A DNA stretch of 64,000 nt from G963662675 sp963662675 (GCA_963662675.2 CAXXHP010000004.1:1240001-1304000); one strand, 5' to 3'; shown: positions 17,285 to 28,900, counted from the stretch's first letter. Numbers and translations: made by a program. The notes: generated by a model not told the origin, from the sequence alone.

Positions 17285-20200
17285 TTAAAATCCAATGTTA
17301 ACACCCAATGTAACTTGTCGTTGAAGTTGTGCACGCTCCCAAGACCTTACTTCAGGATCCGAGAATTCCCAGTCAGGAGCCCAGAAACAAAGGTTTTTGC
17401 CTGCTACGTAAACAGACAAGGAATTGATACCCCAGTCTTTTACTAAAGATGACATGTTATAAGTAAGGGAAACATCTTGAAGCCTTACAAAGGTGTATTT
17501 TTGAAGACCCTGGAATTTGTCATCGTCCTGATAATCGTTTCTTGGATATTTATCACTTGGATTTTCTTCTGTCCAGAATGGGTGGTTTAGCTTGTTGCGA
17601 ACAGCAAACCCGTCGAAGCTAAGGTATGCGCCCCTGTTTGCAGCAAGGCCATAACCATTTCCGCTAAATACCCCATTCAGCATAAAATATAGCTGGAACT
17701 TCTTGTACGTAATTGTGTTGCTTAAGGCTAAACGAAAGCTCTCTTTTTGATAACCTAATATCTTACGATCAGCAGTTGTGATCTCCAAATCCCCATCAAG
17801 GTCAGCATACATAGCATCTCCCAGTACTGAAGAATTTGCTGCGATGTATTCTGTATCGTCTTCCTGTACAACACCAATCCATTCATAGCCATAAATAGCA
17901 CCTAGTGAATTATTTAAAAACAAGCTTCTAAAAGTTGGATCACCTCCATCTATAAAATCATTTCCACTACCATCAATCTCGCCTAATTTGTTGCGGTTTA
18001 ATGAGAAAACAAGCTTAGAGCTCCATCTGAAATCAGCTTTCTGTATATTTACGGTAGTTGCGTTTACCTCAATACCCCAGTTATCAACCTGTCCCATGGT
18101 TGAATTCTGATTTGTAATACCAGCTCCCATTACAGGGATTGTACGGCTAAAAATCTGATCCGTTGTTTGTGATTTATAGGCATCAAATTCTAAATGAAGT
18201 CGGTTTTTCAACAGGTCTGCTTCAAAACCTCCATTGTACGATTTTGTAGTTTCCCAAGCCAAATTAGGGTTACCCAATACTGTTAACTGCTGCCCATAAT
18301 AGTAATCGCTACCAAACATATAGATCTGTGCGCCACTTCTACCCATTGCAATCTGTGAAAGAGTTCCGTAAGGAGAAAGGGCCTGGTTCCCATTTATACC
18401 CCAGGAAAATTTCAATTTCAGGTAATCAATAGCATTCAGGCTATTCATGAAATTTTCGTTTGAAATGGTCCATGCAACACCAACTGCGGGGAATGTACCC
18501 CATTTTTTCCCAGATCCAAATACAGAACTACCATCACGTCTTACTGAAGCATTGAACTGATACTTTCCATCATAGGAGTAAATAACACGCCCCATATAAG
18601 CTGCATCTGATTTTTCCAGATAGTCAATTTCGTCATTGCCATACGCAAAGTTCTTTACTCCCGCATTTGGAAGCCCGTATACTCCAAGGATTGTATTACC
18701 CAATCCAGAAAAATCTGACCCTTGCAAGTAAGAAATGTCTGTGACCCGGTTACTACGGGTATATACTAGAGTACCATTAAAAGAATGCTTGTCAAAATCA
18801 CGGGCATAAGTAAGGATATTATCATACGTATAATATCTGGATTCATTATTTAAAATTGAACCATTCGCTTGTGATAAGAAATTCGAATATTGAGCGGCAG
18901 TATAAGCATCTTCACCCAAACTAATGTTTACCCAGTTGGTTTCATGGGTAAATTCTTTTTCATTGGTATTGTTAACACTGTATGTACCCGTTAATTTATA
19001 GCTTAGTCCCTCTACCCATGGGAGTTTAATATCCAAACTACCACCTAAAATGGTTGATTTCGTTAAGGTCTTGCTATCGCCACCTTGAGAGTAGTTCCAT
19101 AGTGGGTTTTCAGAAGTTTCCTCTTTCCCATCAGGATACTTACGCAAAGTAGTTCCATCTGAAAGATAAGGTGAAGCCCAAGGGGACATGGTTACGGCTC
19201 CATTGTAATTTGGCCTTTCACCGTGTGTTTCCATGAATCCCTGATTGAAATTACCACTGATAGAAATATAGTCATTGATTTTCGTGTCAATCTTTGCGTT
19301 GAACGTTGTCCTTTGATAGTTGTCGCCAACAATAAATGATTCCTGGTTGTTGTGCATGGCTCCAATCAAATATCGGACTTGCTCAGTACCACCCGAAACA
19401 TCGGCTGAATAGTTTTGAGTTACTCCTGTTTGCGTAATCATATCATACCAATCAGTAGATTTACCTGCTGCGTAATTTGCCTGCTCAAGATCAGTCATCC
19501 AACTTGTAACATCAGAACTTTTAGTCCGGGCATTCATCAATTCAACATACCCATCACCATCTCTTACGTCGGGTCGGTAGTTTGGCGTAATTAAAGTAGT
19601 AGATGTTCTTACATTAATTACAGGTTTACCAATGGCACCTTTCTTCGTTGTAATCATGATCACCCCATTGGCTGCCTGTGAACCATACGCAGCAAGCGAA
19701 GTCGCATCCTTTAAAACACTAATATTCTCAATAATACCAGGGTCAATACTCTCAATACTTCCATTGAAAATCACACCATCAAGAACAATTAGTGGATTGG
19801 CGGCAGCCGCATCTAATACTGCATCACCTGTACCAATTGATTTTTGTCCACGAACAAGGATGTTAGAAGACGCACCCGCTTCACCTGTTTGTGAAAGCTG
19901 AACTCCTGTTGTTACTCCGCTCAGCAAATCCAAAGCACTGGTTGTTTGAACCTGACTTAATGGCGAATCACTAACACTTACATTAGTAACGGCACCGGTA
20001 AAGTTTCTGCGCGTTGTGGTACCATAACCAATGGCAACAACTTCATCTAAACCAATTGTTTCTTCTTTCAGAGCAATATCAATCTGTGTTTTACCGGCAA
20101 TAGTAATTTCCTGGCTTATCATTCCAACAAAAGTGAACGTAAGCGTTGCACCTGCCGGTACATTACCAATTGAGTATAGACCATCAACATTCGTTATGGT

Positions 20201-20449
20201 TCCGTTTGTTGTGCCTGTGACCAAAACCGTTACTCCAGGAAGAGGTTCTCCGTTTGTGTCGGTTACTGTACCAGTAATCGTGCTTTGTTGCTCAGATTGA
20301 GTATCTGCAGCATAAACACTAGTGCATAAAACTGCATTGTTAACAATGCTCAAAGCGACAAAAACCATTAAGATTCTTGTTCCTTTAAATAATTTTGATT
20401 TCCATAAAGAGGTCAGTCTAGAAATCAACGAATAATGAATTCTTTTCAT
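17285..20449 (-). CDS. SusC/RagA-family TonB-dependent outer-membrane transporter
   Basis: 1054 residues. A long signal peptide is followed by a carboxypeptidase-like regulatory domain (TVTDTNGEPLPGVTVLV), the plug with the typical segment VVAIGYGTTTRRNFTGAV, and a beta-barrel that ends in aromatic VTLGVNIGF. It imports oligosaccharides through the outer membrane using TonB energy, with the SusD protein as lid. Its promoter region contains the operator shared with the gal genes (20737-20756) and a second conserved element (20795-20825). The pair therefore belongs to the galactose/rhamnose glycan regulon. Confidence 0.97.
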   Translation of the reverse strand: MKRIHYSLISRLTSLWKSKLFKGTRILMVFVALSIVNNAVLCTSVYAADTQSEQQSTITGTVTDTNGEPLPGVTVLVTGTTNGTITNVDGLYSIGNVPAGATLTFTFVGMISQEITIAGKTQIDIALKEETIGLDEVVAIGYGTTTRRNFTGAVTNVSVSDSPLSQVQTTSALDLLSGVTTGVQLSQTGEAGASSNILVRGQKSIGTGDAVLDAAAANPLIVLDGVIFNGSIESIDPGIIENISVLKDATSLAAYGSQAANGVIMITTKKGAIGKPVINVRTSTTLITPNYRPDVRDGDGYVELMNARTKSSDVTSWMTDLEQANYAAGKSTDWYDMITQTGVTQNYSADVSGGTEQVRYLIGAMHNNQESFIVGDNYQRTTFNAKIDTKINDYISISGNFNQGFMETHGERPNYNGAVTMSPWASPYLSDGTTLRKYPDGKEETSENPLWNYSQGGDSKTLTKSTILGGSLDIKLPWVEGLSYKLTGTYSVNNTNEKEFTHETNWVNISLGEDAYTAAQYSNFLSQANGSILNNESRYYTYDNILTYARDFDKHSFNGTLVYTRSNRVTDISYLQGSDFSGLGNTILGVYGLPNAGVKNFAYGNDEIDYLEKSDAAYMGRVIYSYDGKYQFNASVRRDGSSVFGSGKKWGTFPAVGVAWTISNENFMNSLNAIDYLKLKFSWGINGNQALSPYGTLSQIAMGRSGAQIYMFGSDYYYGQQLTVLGNPNLAWETTKSYNGGFEADLLKNRLHLEFDAYKSQTTDQIFSRTIPVMGAGITNQNSTMGQVDNWGIEVNATTVNIQKADFRWSSKLVFSLNRNKLGEIDGSGNDFIDGGDPTFRSLFLNNSLGAIYGYEWIGVVQEDDTEYIAANSSVLGDAMYADLDGDLEITTADRKILGYQKESFRLALSNTITYKKFQLYFMLNGVFSGNGYGLAANRGAYLSFDGFAVRNKLNHPFWTEENPSDKYPRNDYQDDDKFQGLQKYTFVRLQDVSLTYNMSSLVKDWGINSLSVYVAGKNLCFWAPDWEFSDPEVRSWERAQLQRQVTLGVNIGF

Positions 20450-20736
20450 AAATTTGTTAGGATTTGTTAAAAATCAATTTGTTTTAGTGTGTCACACAGT
20501 AAAGAATTGACACTTTAAAAGCTACTTTACAAAGGAGGTGTTACAGCATCTCCTTTTTTAGTGGGCAATAAATCAGTCTTTAATTTTCATTCATAGGCAA
20601 ACTATATTTTATTTAATACCAAACTCCATTAAACCATATCTTAAAATCTACTACAATATTCTATTTCTAGCATACAAACTTTTATTTTAACTATCAAAAA
20701 CTTGCATACTCAACTCTCGCCACCCACGAACACAAA

Positions 20737-20763
20737 ACCAGTAGGTACTAGTCTGTAAATCTA
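20737..20763 (-). promoter_or_regulatory. susC promoter -7 box with overlapping 20-bp operator (site A)
   Basis: The plus strand reads ACCAGTAGGTACTAGTCTGT (20737-20756), two imperfect 10-bp direct repeats. On the minus strand it lies directly downstream of the -7 box TAGATTTA (20763-20756). The same arrangement occurs upstream of the GH78, galT and galM genes. A bound protein would cover the transcription start. No good -33 TTTG is seen at the expected distance, which suggests that an activator is needed. Confidence 0.7.
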
Positions 20764-20794
20764 TTTAAAATGGAATAAATTCTTTGTATAAAAG

Positions 20795-20825
20795 AAATGT
20801 TTATAAACATACTTGTATACACATG
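20795..20825 (-). promoter_or_regulatory. Second conserved regulatory element upstream of susC
   Basis: 31 bases with 26 identical to 36753-36783 upstream of the GH78 gene, at exactly the same distance from the 20-bp operator. The core is CTTGTATACACATG, an imperfect palindrome. A related copy, TTGTGTACACATG, lies 22 bases further (20835-20847), two helical turns away. It probably binds an activator near -70. Confidence 0.6.
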
Positions 20826-20958
20826 TTTTCAACTTTGTGTACACATGCATAATCCATAATAACTTATATACTAATCCAATAAATGACACTTACACAAACA
20901 CCTATATGTATAAGTAACACAAAGACTACCCAAAAATCAATGTAATCACAAAATAAAA

Positions 20959-20988
20959 AACTGCTTCAAAACTCAATTTAAAGCAGTT
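20959..20988 (-). terminator. Terminator of the glycoside hydrolase operon
   Basis: AACTGCTT and AAGCAGTT pair. On the minus strand the hairpin is followed by TTTTTTATTT, giving a classical terminator 55 bases past the GH78 stop codon. Confidence 0.8.
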
Positions 20989-21043
20989 CAATAATATAAT
21001 AGCCGTTTCAATCTTCTATTTAAAAATTCAGCAATAAAGAAAA

Positions 21044-23209
21044 TTAGAGGTCTTTGTATTTTACACGAACTTGCTGGTCATTCCCTTCGATATACAATTT
21101 GTATTCATTATCCCCTATTTTTTCAATAGTTCCAATATCAGCTTTTGGTGTATTATTACTTTTGAATATCAGATAACCATTCCCTTCGGTAGCACTTACC
21201 GTAATCTCATTTTTGTCAGCATAAACTTTGATATCTCCATTAGGTGTAGGAACACTACTTTCAAACCATTCTAAACCACCCAAAACGGGTTTAATTTCAA
21301 ATTCTTCATAACCAGGCTTAATCGGTTTTACTCCTACATAATATTTACCTAACAGATAGATTGGACTGGCACCCCATGCATGACATAAACTTTTTCCAAA
21401 AGGACGACCATACATTGCATAATGCTCCAATTCGGTATGCTCAGGATTATACTTTTCCCAGAAAGTAGTTGCGCCAAGATCTAACATTCCTCCCCAATAA
21501 TCTTTTATCTCATCGAGCACATAACTCTGCTCACCAATTGCACACATGGCTTCCAGTTCGTAAAAGCGCATATAAGGAGTTGAAATAGCAGGAATTTCAT
21601 CATTTAAAAGAACCGAATTCTTTATTTGCTCTTTTTGTTGATCAGTTACATAGTTGTTAAAAATGGCAAACATATTTGCGTGCTTTGTAACCTCTTCACT
21701 CTTTACCCCATCTTTACGATTGAATACGATGGCTTGCTTTTCTTCATCCCAGAAATCATTCAGCTTTGACCTTACATTTTTTGCCAAAGAATCATACTTC
21801 GCTGCTTCACTCTCTATTCCCAAGATGTTAGAACACAGTGCCATTGTTTCAAGACTTTTACAAAAGACTATTTGTTCAAAGCTCACTTCTCCGGTAATAT
21901 CAACATCATTGTCGAACCAGTCAATATAAACCCAATCACCTTCGAGTCCTTCAACCAAACCACGCTCGTTAGTTCGTTCAAGTACAAAGTCCATTAAAGA
22001 CTCCATCTTTGGATAAATTTGCTTCAAGAAGGCTTCATCTCCTGTGTACAGGTAATAGTCGTAAATACCCATAAACCAGTAAAATGAATAATCCAAAATA
22101 TTATTTAAATGCACCATTACCGGATCAGAACCACGAAGTGTGTACATGGTGCGTTTTGTTATTTCCTGATCAAAAAACATGTAGTAATTCATCAGGTAAC
22201 TTTGATAGGCATCACCCGACCATGCCCAGCGGTCACGCTTTATACCATCAATGAAAACTTCTCGGGTTGTTAGTTGAAGTGTGTATCTTCCAACTTCCCA
22301 TATTTTATTTAGTTCCTCATCATTCGATTTGAAAGAAGCACGATACTCAAGAGGTGCATATTCATACATTAATGAGACATCAGCGTATTCCGCATTTTCT
22401 GAAACAATGAAAACATACCTTAAGGCATTTGAGTGCTCCACAGTTAAGTCTGCTTTTACTTCAGGCACATCAAACGTGTAGAATGTTTCGCAATGTTCAC
22501 TATCCAACGCTTCTTCTGCTGTTTCACCATATTGAATCGTTATTGATCCAGATCCTGAAAGATTATGAAACTTGATAAAACCAAAGGTTTCTTTTCCAAA
22601 ATCGTACAAATTGCCACCGTCCATTTCTGTCGCTTCCACATATTCCATTGGTGTTGTTTCAAGCTTAAATTCAGAAGGTTTTACAGTCGGATCGTTTAAA
22701 CGCCCTGACCCGGCATTCATGTTATAGCCTGAAGGTGAATCCGGATGCCTCATGTTTACCGTAATCCGTTCCTTTTCCAAAGGACTAGTCATCCATGAAT
22801 TATCGGATTTTACTGTCTCCCCGTTCACATAAATTGCTGGTACTGTAGTATAATTTACAACAGTTACCGTCAGTTCAGTTTCACCTTTAGGTAAAGTGAT
22901 TTTTGTTAGACCACTTTCATCTCCGTTTTTAACCCGTCGACCTCCCAGACTGATATTGTACTGGTCACCTTCTACATAAATTTCAACTTCTTCTGGTTTC
23001 TCTAAGTTGATACCTTTTGTAAAGATCATAAGAGGTTCATGGCTATCCAACTTCCATTGTACTGGAATATCAATCCCTCTCTCTGTTCTTCTGTTGTTCA
23101 TTTGATTTCCTAGCCAGTTCTCATAATCGCCCGGAAACCATATCCAGGTTTGAGCAGAAGTCTGGAAGCCAATGATGAGCAACAGGAATAAAAATCTCAG
23201 TTTTTTCAT
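21044..23209 (-). CDS. GH78-type alpha-L-rhamnosidase family protein, short form
   Basis: 721 residues with a signal peptide (LFLLLIIGFQTSAQ). N-terminal beta domains are followed by an (alpha/alpha)6 barrel. The segment DGIKRDRWAWSGDAYQSYLM matches the GH78 general acid region (D-[GC]-x-x-R-x-x-x-x-W-x-G-D), and TTFWEKYNPE corresponds to the T-x-x-E-x-W catalytic base region. The C-terminal beta-sandwich has GYEEFEIKPVLGGLEWFE. It should cleave terminal alpha-rhamnose, or a similar deoxysugar, in the periplasm or at the surface. It is shorter than the second GH78 of this locus (1217 residues), which has extra N-terminal domains, so the two may act on different linkages. It is the last gene of the hydrolase operon. 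Confidence 0.85.
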   Translation of the reverse strand: MKKLRFLFLLLIIGFQTSAQTWIWFPGDYENWLGNQMNNRRTERGIDIPVQWKLDSHEPLMIFTKGINLEKPEEVEIYVEGDQYNISLGGRRVKNGDESGLTKITLPKGETELTVTVVNYTTVPAIYVNGETVKSDNSWMTSPLEKERITVNMRHPDSPSGYNMNAGSGRLNDPTVKPSEFKLETTPMEYVEATEMDGGNLYDFGKETFGFIKFHNLSGSGSITIQYGETAEEALDSEHCETFYTFDVPEVKADLTVEHSNALRYVFIVSENAEYADVSLMYEYAPLEYRASFKSNDEELNKIWEVGRYTLQLTTREVFIDGIKRDRWAWSGDAYQSYLMNYYMFFDQEITKRTMYTLRGSDPVMVHLNNILDYSFYWFMGIYDYYLYTGDEAFLKQIYPKMESLMDFVLERTNERGLVEGLEGDWVYIDWFDNDVDITGEVSFEQIVFCKSLETMALCSNILGIESEAAKYDSLAKNVRSKLNDFWDEEKQAIVFNRKDGVKSEEVTKHANMFAIFNNYVTDQQKEQIKNSVLLNDEIPAISTPYMRFYELEAMCAIGEQSYVLDEIKDYWGGMLDLGATTFWEKYNPEHTELEHYAMYGRPFGKSLCHAWGASPIYLLGKYYVGVKPIKPGYEEFEIKPVLGGLEWFESSVPTPNGDIKVYADKNEITVSATEGNGYLIFKSNNTPKADIGTIEKIGDNEYKLYIEGNDQQVRVKYKDL

Positions 23210-23291
23210 GGTATTAGAATTGTTTATGTAAGCTGTAAGATATCTGCTTTGTTAGAATACCCCAAGAGGTTATTAAAAAGTAAGACGACAT

Positions 23292-23359
23292 GTCATCCTG
23301 AACTTGTTTCAGGATCTTAATCAATTGAGAAACAGATCCCGAAACAAGTTCGGGATGAC
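23292..23359. repeat. Dispersed palindromic repeat, copy 1
   Basis: It begins GTCATCCTGAACTTGTTTCA and ends with the inverted form finishing GATGAC, with a central spacer of about 20 bases. Closely related copies occur at 29257-29339 and 58341-58408. It sits between the GH3 and GH78 genes and resembles REP-like elements scattered in Bacteroidota intergenic regions. Confidence 0.85.
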
Positions 23360-23403
23360 TGATTCCTATAAATATACCTTTTCAGACAACCTCATTTATT
23401 TTA

Positions 23404-25908
23404 TCAACGTGCTTCCCCAACAATTGGAGGAACATCATATTTTGCTGTACGTTCGTCCTGAATTACACCAGACCAGTTTAAACCGAATGCGAAATCGTAA
23501 GTGTTGTCGTCGCTATCAACATGGCATTCCATGTCTCTTGGTACATCCTCGAATTGCGCCTCTACTGTTTCCATATTCGCAGGCATTTGTAGTGGCAGTA
23601 ATCCTGATGGTTCTACCTGACCTGTAATAACCTCAAGGAATGCACTTTCAGGTACATTGTCAGCCCTGTTTCCACCAAACCCTACCAGAATCGCATCAAC
23701 TTCACTTTCGAATTCCGTAAATACCATTGGGTTGGCCATATCCAGAATAACAATAATTTTATCAGCCGCAGCTGCGGTGTTCAGCACAAGATCCAGATGA
23801 CCCTCATTTGTGATGATTCCTGTTTCGCCGAAATATGATCGGTTCTCTTTAACCAATTTTGTAATTCCATTTTCAGTCACTTCGATCATATCCCCCCCAA
23901 GAGTTTCTCTAGGTACAAATTCTGAAGTTGCCGTATAAGGACGATATTGCAGAGAGATAGGCAGATAAGTATATGACTGACGCTCATTTTCAACGTTCGT
24001 GTTTTCATTACCGTCATCTCTCATACCTCCGGCTTCAGTATATGTTGGGTTTCCGTTTTTCGGGTTGTTTATCCTTACAATAGCAAAATCACATTCAGCT
24101 ATTTCTTCCTGGGATGCACGAATGATGTCATCTTCCGAAAGTGTTGGGTTGCCCTCATTATCAGCTGGCCCTGTTAAGATTTCAGCAATTTTATCAGTTA
24201 GTATATCGTAATATTCCGAGGCAGCTTCAAGGTCTAACCCAGGATTAGCCGATGCCGGGGTCCTTGTCCATCCACCCGTAGCCGGAACAAATACCCTTGG
24301 GATATAGACCTTTGGCTTTTGAACTCCGACTGTTGCTTTATGAATAATGCCATCGCTGTTTTTCAACATTACAATGGATTTCAGGTGAGCCTCAAATCCA
24401 GCTGCTTCGTGCTCTGGTTTGTTGGCGGTTGATTCGGCAACTTGATAATCAAGGTATGGATTGTCCACGACACCAATATTGAAGTGCGTTCTGAGCATCC
24501 TTTCAGTCGATTTATGCATGATTTCATCCATTGCAGCCTGACCTAGTTTTTCAACCCCAAGCTCATAAGATTCCATAGCTAAGTCAACACATTCCTGACC
24601 TTCGCCTCCTTCACCACCAAAGGCATCACTTCCAGCTTCAAGAATAGCTAATCTTTTTTCAGCAGGTGATAAATCCTCAACACCATAGTTTTTATTGGTT
24701 AGAATACCGAAGTCAGTTAGGATATAGCCATCCCAGCCATACTCTTCCCTTAGCAACTGGTTTATTTTGTATGTGCTATAACTTGAGCCGAGGCGTTCTC
24801 CACCTACTGGCGTGCCATCCGCTTCAATTCCAATAGAATAGTTTGTCATGGCAGCCGATACGGTTTCGGTTTTTCCAGGCAAGTCCATACAAGCTAAAAA
24901 TGGAAGTAAATGCGTGTAAAACTGACCACCAGGAAAAATGTTGTACGCTCCATCACGCGTGTGGGACTCACGGCCACCTTCGGCAGCACCGTCTCCCGGG
25001 AAGTGTTTCATCTGGTTGTTTACGCTATGAATGCCCCAACCCAAATCATTTCCATTTTCATCGTAAGTAGATTGCCAACCGTTGATTACAGCCTGAGCCA
25101 CATCCATTGATAGTGCAGGGTCTTCGCCAAAGGTTCCGGGAATACGTTTCCAGCGTGGTTCTGTTGCCAGATCCATTTGTGTGGCGACCTGCATAGATAC
25201 GCCCATTGCACGCCATTCTTCAGACATCATACGGCCGAATTGAGCCCCAACTTCAGGATCGAAAGTTGCTGCTAAACCAAGGTTGCTTGGCCAGCTTGAA
25301 ACATCTCCTGACCGTGGGTCATCTATCCAAACTGCGGGTAAGCATGCAATATCTTCAAGGCCTTCGATGTATTCCTGCACCATGTTGTTCCAATTCACTT
25401 TTGTCCTTGCATCAAACATACTACCACTTCTAGGCGCACGAAGCTGTCGATAAGCCAGGTCCAGCGAATTTTTTATGGTAGCATCCAATGAATCTGCATT
25501 AACAGTCCAGCCTCCGAATGGATTCATTTTCATACCCATCATCTGCTCAACGGTAAATTCATCTACCATGGCTTTTGACCTTGTTTCAAAGTCAACACGC
25601 CAGTCTTCAAATTGATCGAGCATGTTATTCCTGTTGAGATCCTTGAATGCGTAACCGTCTACCTGTATTAACTGAAGTCCGGAACTCTTTGAATAACCAA
25701 GGGTAGTTCCATCTTCGTTTGTTACTTTAGTCCAACTGTCGGGAGTCTGTGATTCAGACCATTTTACACTGCCAGATCCAAGAGCCTCTGGTGTTACAGG
25801 ATATTCTGTGGTTTTTTCGCAGCTAAAAAATAAAGTAGTAGCACCTATAAGTAGAACCAAGAGGTACATGTAGTTTTTTATTGATGCAATTTTTCTAATT
25901 AAGTTCAT
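23404..25908 (-). CDS. Glycoside hydrolase family 3 lipoprotein
   Basis: The start is set at 25908 (834 residues) because it yields a clean lipoprotein signal, YLLVLLIGATTLFFSC, while the longer frame from 25956 adds 16 unlikely residues. The GH3 N-terminal barrel shows MKHFPGDGAAEGGRESH and the nucleophile region GYILTDFGILTN, where Asp is the expected nucleophile. The C-terminal alpha/beta sandwich domain and a fibronectin-like end follow. The family includes beta-glucosidases, beta-xylosidases and beta-galactosidases. In this locus it probably trims beta-linked side chains, but specificity is not readable. It is anchored to a membrane through its lipidated Cys. Confidence 0.9.
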   Translation of the reverse strand: MNLIRKIASIKNYMYLLVLLIGATTLFFSCEKTTEYPVTPEALGSGSVKWSESQTPDSWTKVTNEDGTTLGYSKSSGLQLIQVDGYAFKDLNRNNMLDQFEDWRVDFETRSKAMVDEFTVEQMMGMKMNPFGGWTVNADSLDATIKNSLDLAYRQLRAPRSGSMFDARTKVNWNNMVQEYIEGLEDIACLPAVWIDDPRSGDVSSWPSNLGLAATFDPEVGAQFGRMMSEEWRAMGVSMQVATQMDLATEPRWKRIPGTFGEDPALSMDVAQAVINGWQSTYDENGNDLGWGIHSVNNQMKHFPGDGAAEGGRESHTRDGAYNIFPGGQFYTHLLPFLACMDLPGKTETVSAAMTNYSIGIEADGTPVGGERLGSSYSTYKINQLLREEYGWDGYILTDFGILTNKNYGVEDLSPAEKRLAILEAGSDAFGGEGGEGQECVDLAMESYELGVEKLGQAAMDEIMHKSTERMLRTHFNIGVVDNPYLDYQVAESTANKPEHEAAGFEAHLKSIVMLKNSDGIIHKATVGVQKPKVYIPRVFVPATGGWTRTPASANPGLDLEAASEYYDILTDKIAEILTGPADNEGNPTLSEDDIIRASQEEIAECDFAIVRINNPKNGNPTYTEAGGMRDDGNENTNVENERQSYTYLPISLQYRPYTATSEFVPRETLGGDMIEVTENGITKLVKENRSYFGETGIITNEGHLDLVLNTAAAADKIIVILDMANPMVFTEFESEVDAILVGFGGNRADNVPESAFLEVITGQVEPSGLLPLQMPANMETVEAQFEDVPRDMECHVDSDDNTYDFAFGLNWSGVIQDERTAKYDVPPIVGEAR

Positions 25909-25979
25909 AGGTTTATGTCCTTTCTTTTTGGTTTTATGGGAGTTTTGTATAAGCATGAGATAGTCTGTCTATTAATTAA

Positions 25980-28900
25980 TTATTTATTCAATTTTTGAAC
26001 ATAAGGAGCAATTGAATAATTAAACGTTGTTTCTTCCGGGGAAATAATATACCTATCAATAGTTCCAGGGCCACAACTACCATTACCCAAGCCCCTTACC
26101 GCTGTGTCTATAGTTAAGATCGTATTGTCTATTTTTGTTAATTCATAAGGATGTGCTGCTACCGAAAGATCTTTGGGAGTATAATGCAAGGCACTAAAGT
26201 TCATTAAATCAGGCGATGAAACAAGCATCCCGTAACCTGAATGGTTAGAAATTGAGAACCAACGAACATCTGCCCTATTTCCACAATCCTGTGGTTTTAT
26301 GTATGGGACAAACATATCATCAACAGTTGTGTCATAACGTCCAATAAAGGCGGCGCTTTTTCTATCAACATAATTTTCAAACGGGCCTGCACCATAGTAT
26401 TCAACATTTTCATAACCCGGACATAATTCGGAAATTAGTCCCAGTTTAGGGAGGCTAACATCTGAATTCTCTGGTAAAAAGGTTGTTTGAATATCGACAC
26501 TTCCATTCCCATGAACGGTGTAAATTGATTGCGTCGCAATATAATATCCGGCTGTAACAGATGATTTAGCATCAATTTTTATTTTGATGGTTTTATCATT
26601 AATCGCTTCAACTATAAATTCTGTTACTTCTGTAGAAAGGTTCGCTAGTTGCTTCCCGATTTCAGAAAGCCCTACAAAGCCTTTATCATTATCTGTAGGT
26701 GCCCTATATGCATTTAACACTGGACCACCAATTCTTTCATATTCAACTTTAGGTTTTTCATTACTAACAGATCCTCTCCCTGACATTCCCATTTGTGGAA
26801 TATCTCTTTTTGCAGATTCAATAATTTTACTTCCGTAATACTCCAAATAAGTTATTGTTCCGGCACTTTTCCCAAAAACCATTTTAAAGTTAATCCCTGA
26901 AATTGTTACATCTTCATCACCTTCTCCCAATTTCAAAGGAGACATATCTTCCATATTGGCTGTTTCTGCCATGTAACTACTACCTGGCAATTGCATTTGA
27001 GATGATGCTACTACATGCCCAGCCTCAGCCCATATTTCATCCTTTTTAAGCGTGAAATAAAGGTTGATGAAATATTCAGCATTTGAAGAGTTCACAGAAT
27101 AGGGAACAATAATTTCTTTTGAAGTTCCCGGTGCAATTTCAATAGAACCAAGTGTTCCATTTTGAACTTGTTTACCGTTACACATCAGTTCCCATGTTAA
27201 CTCATATTGATTTAGGTTAATAAATAAGTTCCCATTCTCAATACTAATTTTGCCTGTGCTTAAATCAACAGCCTCAAAAAATACATTTTGATATACTTTT
27301 TTCACTTCCTCCATTTTAGGTGTGATTTGCCTATCGGGAGTAGTCAATCCGTTTATACAGAAGTTGCTCAAATTTGGCTGATCGCCATAGTCTCCACCAT
27401 AAGCATAGAAGTATTCACCTTCTTTGCCTGGTATTTCTTTTGCCAGCCCCTGGTCAACCCAATCCCAAATACATGCACCAATAAGTCTGTCATTATTATA
27501 AATCAGATCCCAATATTCCTGAAGATTTCCGACTGCATTCCCCATAGCATGAGCATACTCACAAATAAAGAATGGTTTAGAGTCATCACTATTCGCTTCT
27601 TCATCAACTCTTACTAAGCTAGGGTACATTGTTGATTCAACATCAGCACATTCACTATACCCCTCATAATGAACAGGTCGACTACTGTCAATTTCTTTTA
27701 CAGCTTCAGTACAGGCCGTGAAATTTATACCACCACCGGCTTCATTACCATGTGACCACATAATAACCGAAGGGAGATTCTTGTCTCTTTCAACCATCCT
27801 TACAACACGATCAACATGAGCCTTTTGCCAGCTTTCTACACGTGCCAATGAGGCTTCACCAAAACCCATACCATGAGATTCAACATTAGCCTCATCAATC
27901 ACATAAACGCCATAGATGTCACATAATTTTAAGAAATCGGGATCATTTGCATAATGGCTCGTGCGTACTGTGTTTATATTAAATTGTTTGAAAAGTTCTA
28001 CATCACGGATCATCGTTTCCAGGGTAACAGTTCTACCTGTAACAGGATCGTGTTCATGGCGGTTAACACCTTTTAGTTTTACACTTTTGTTATTTACCCA
28101 TAACTGTTGGTCTTTGATTTCAATCTTTCGAAAACCGTAGTGTGTTGAGATTACTTCGGTTGTCTCTCCCTCAGCATCTTTTAAAACAAAAACAACTTGG
28201 TAAAGATTGGGGATTTCAGCAGACCATAATTCAGGACTTTCAACCGTTACCGTTTTTGAGATATCTAATCCGTTCTTTGCTGACACCTGTTTTATAGGGA
28301 TCGTAGCAATGACCGAATTTCCATCTGGCATTTGCCCGTATTTAGTCAAGTAAACGTCACAAGTTTGAGAACCTTCTCCACCATAATTTTTCAGTTCAAG
28401 GTCAATAGTAAGATTGGCTTCAGAAAGATTATCATTAAAAGTAGATGTTAATGAATAGTCCCAAATATGAATTTTAGGAACAGAGTACAAATAAACATCA
28501 CGATAGATTCCGCTTAATCTCCAGTAGTCCTGATCTTCCAGGTAACTACCATCACTCCATCGGTAAACTTCAACTGAAATATTGTTTTGTCCTGTTTTAA
28601 CGTAGTCTGTAATATCAAATTCTGCAGGTGTGCAGCTCCCTTGGCTATAACCCACTTTTTGACCGTTAACCCATATGTAAAATGCACTCTTTACTCCTTC
28701 AAAATGGAGCATAATTTCATTGCCATTCCATGTTTCAGGGATTGTAAAATCACGTTTATAAGATCCCACAGGATTGGGCTCTTCATTTTGTGTGTAAGTT
28801 GAAGGTGGATTACCCATTACGTAAGGTGGATTCTGTTCGAAAGGGTAAGTAATATTCGTATAAATTGGAGTGCCATACCCGTTTAATTCCCAACATGAGG

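Larger units (their letters stand above)
20450..21043. other. Regulatory region upstream of susC and 3' region of the GH78 operon
   Basis: 594 bases without a gene. They hold the susC operator and -7 box (20737-20763), a second conserved element (20795-20825) with a related copy TTGTGTACACATG at 20835-20847, and the terminator of the upstream hydrolase operon at 20959-20988. The leader from the -7 box to the susC start is about 300 bases and shows no obvious riboswitch. Confidence 0.6.

Noticed and set aside
20450..20736. Riboswitch or attenuator in the 280-base susC leader
   Set aside because: No conserved aptamer or strong terminator/antiterminator pairing was recognised by eye, and length alone is not evidence.
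23404..25956. Longer GH3 start at 25956
   Set aside because: It adds 16 charged residues before a complete lipoprotein signal that begins at the ATG at 25908.
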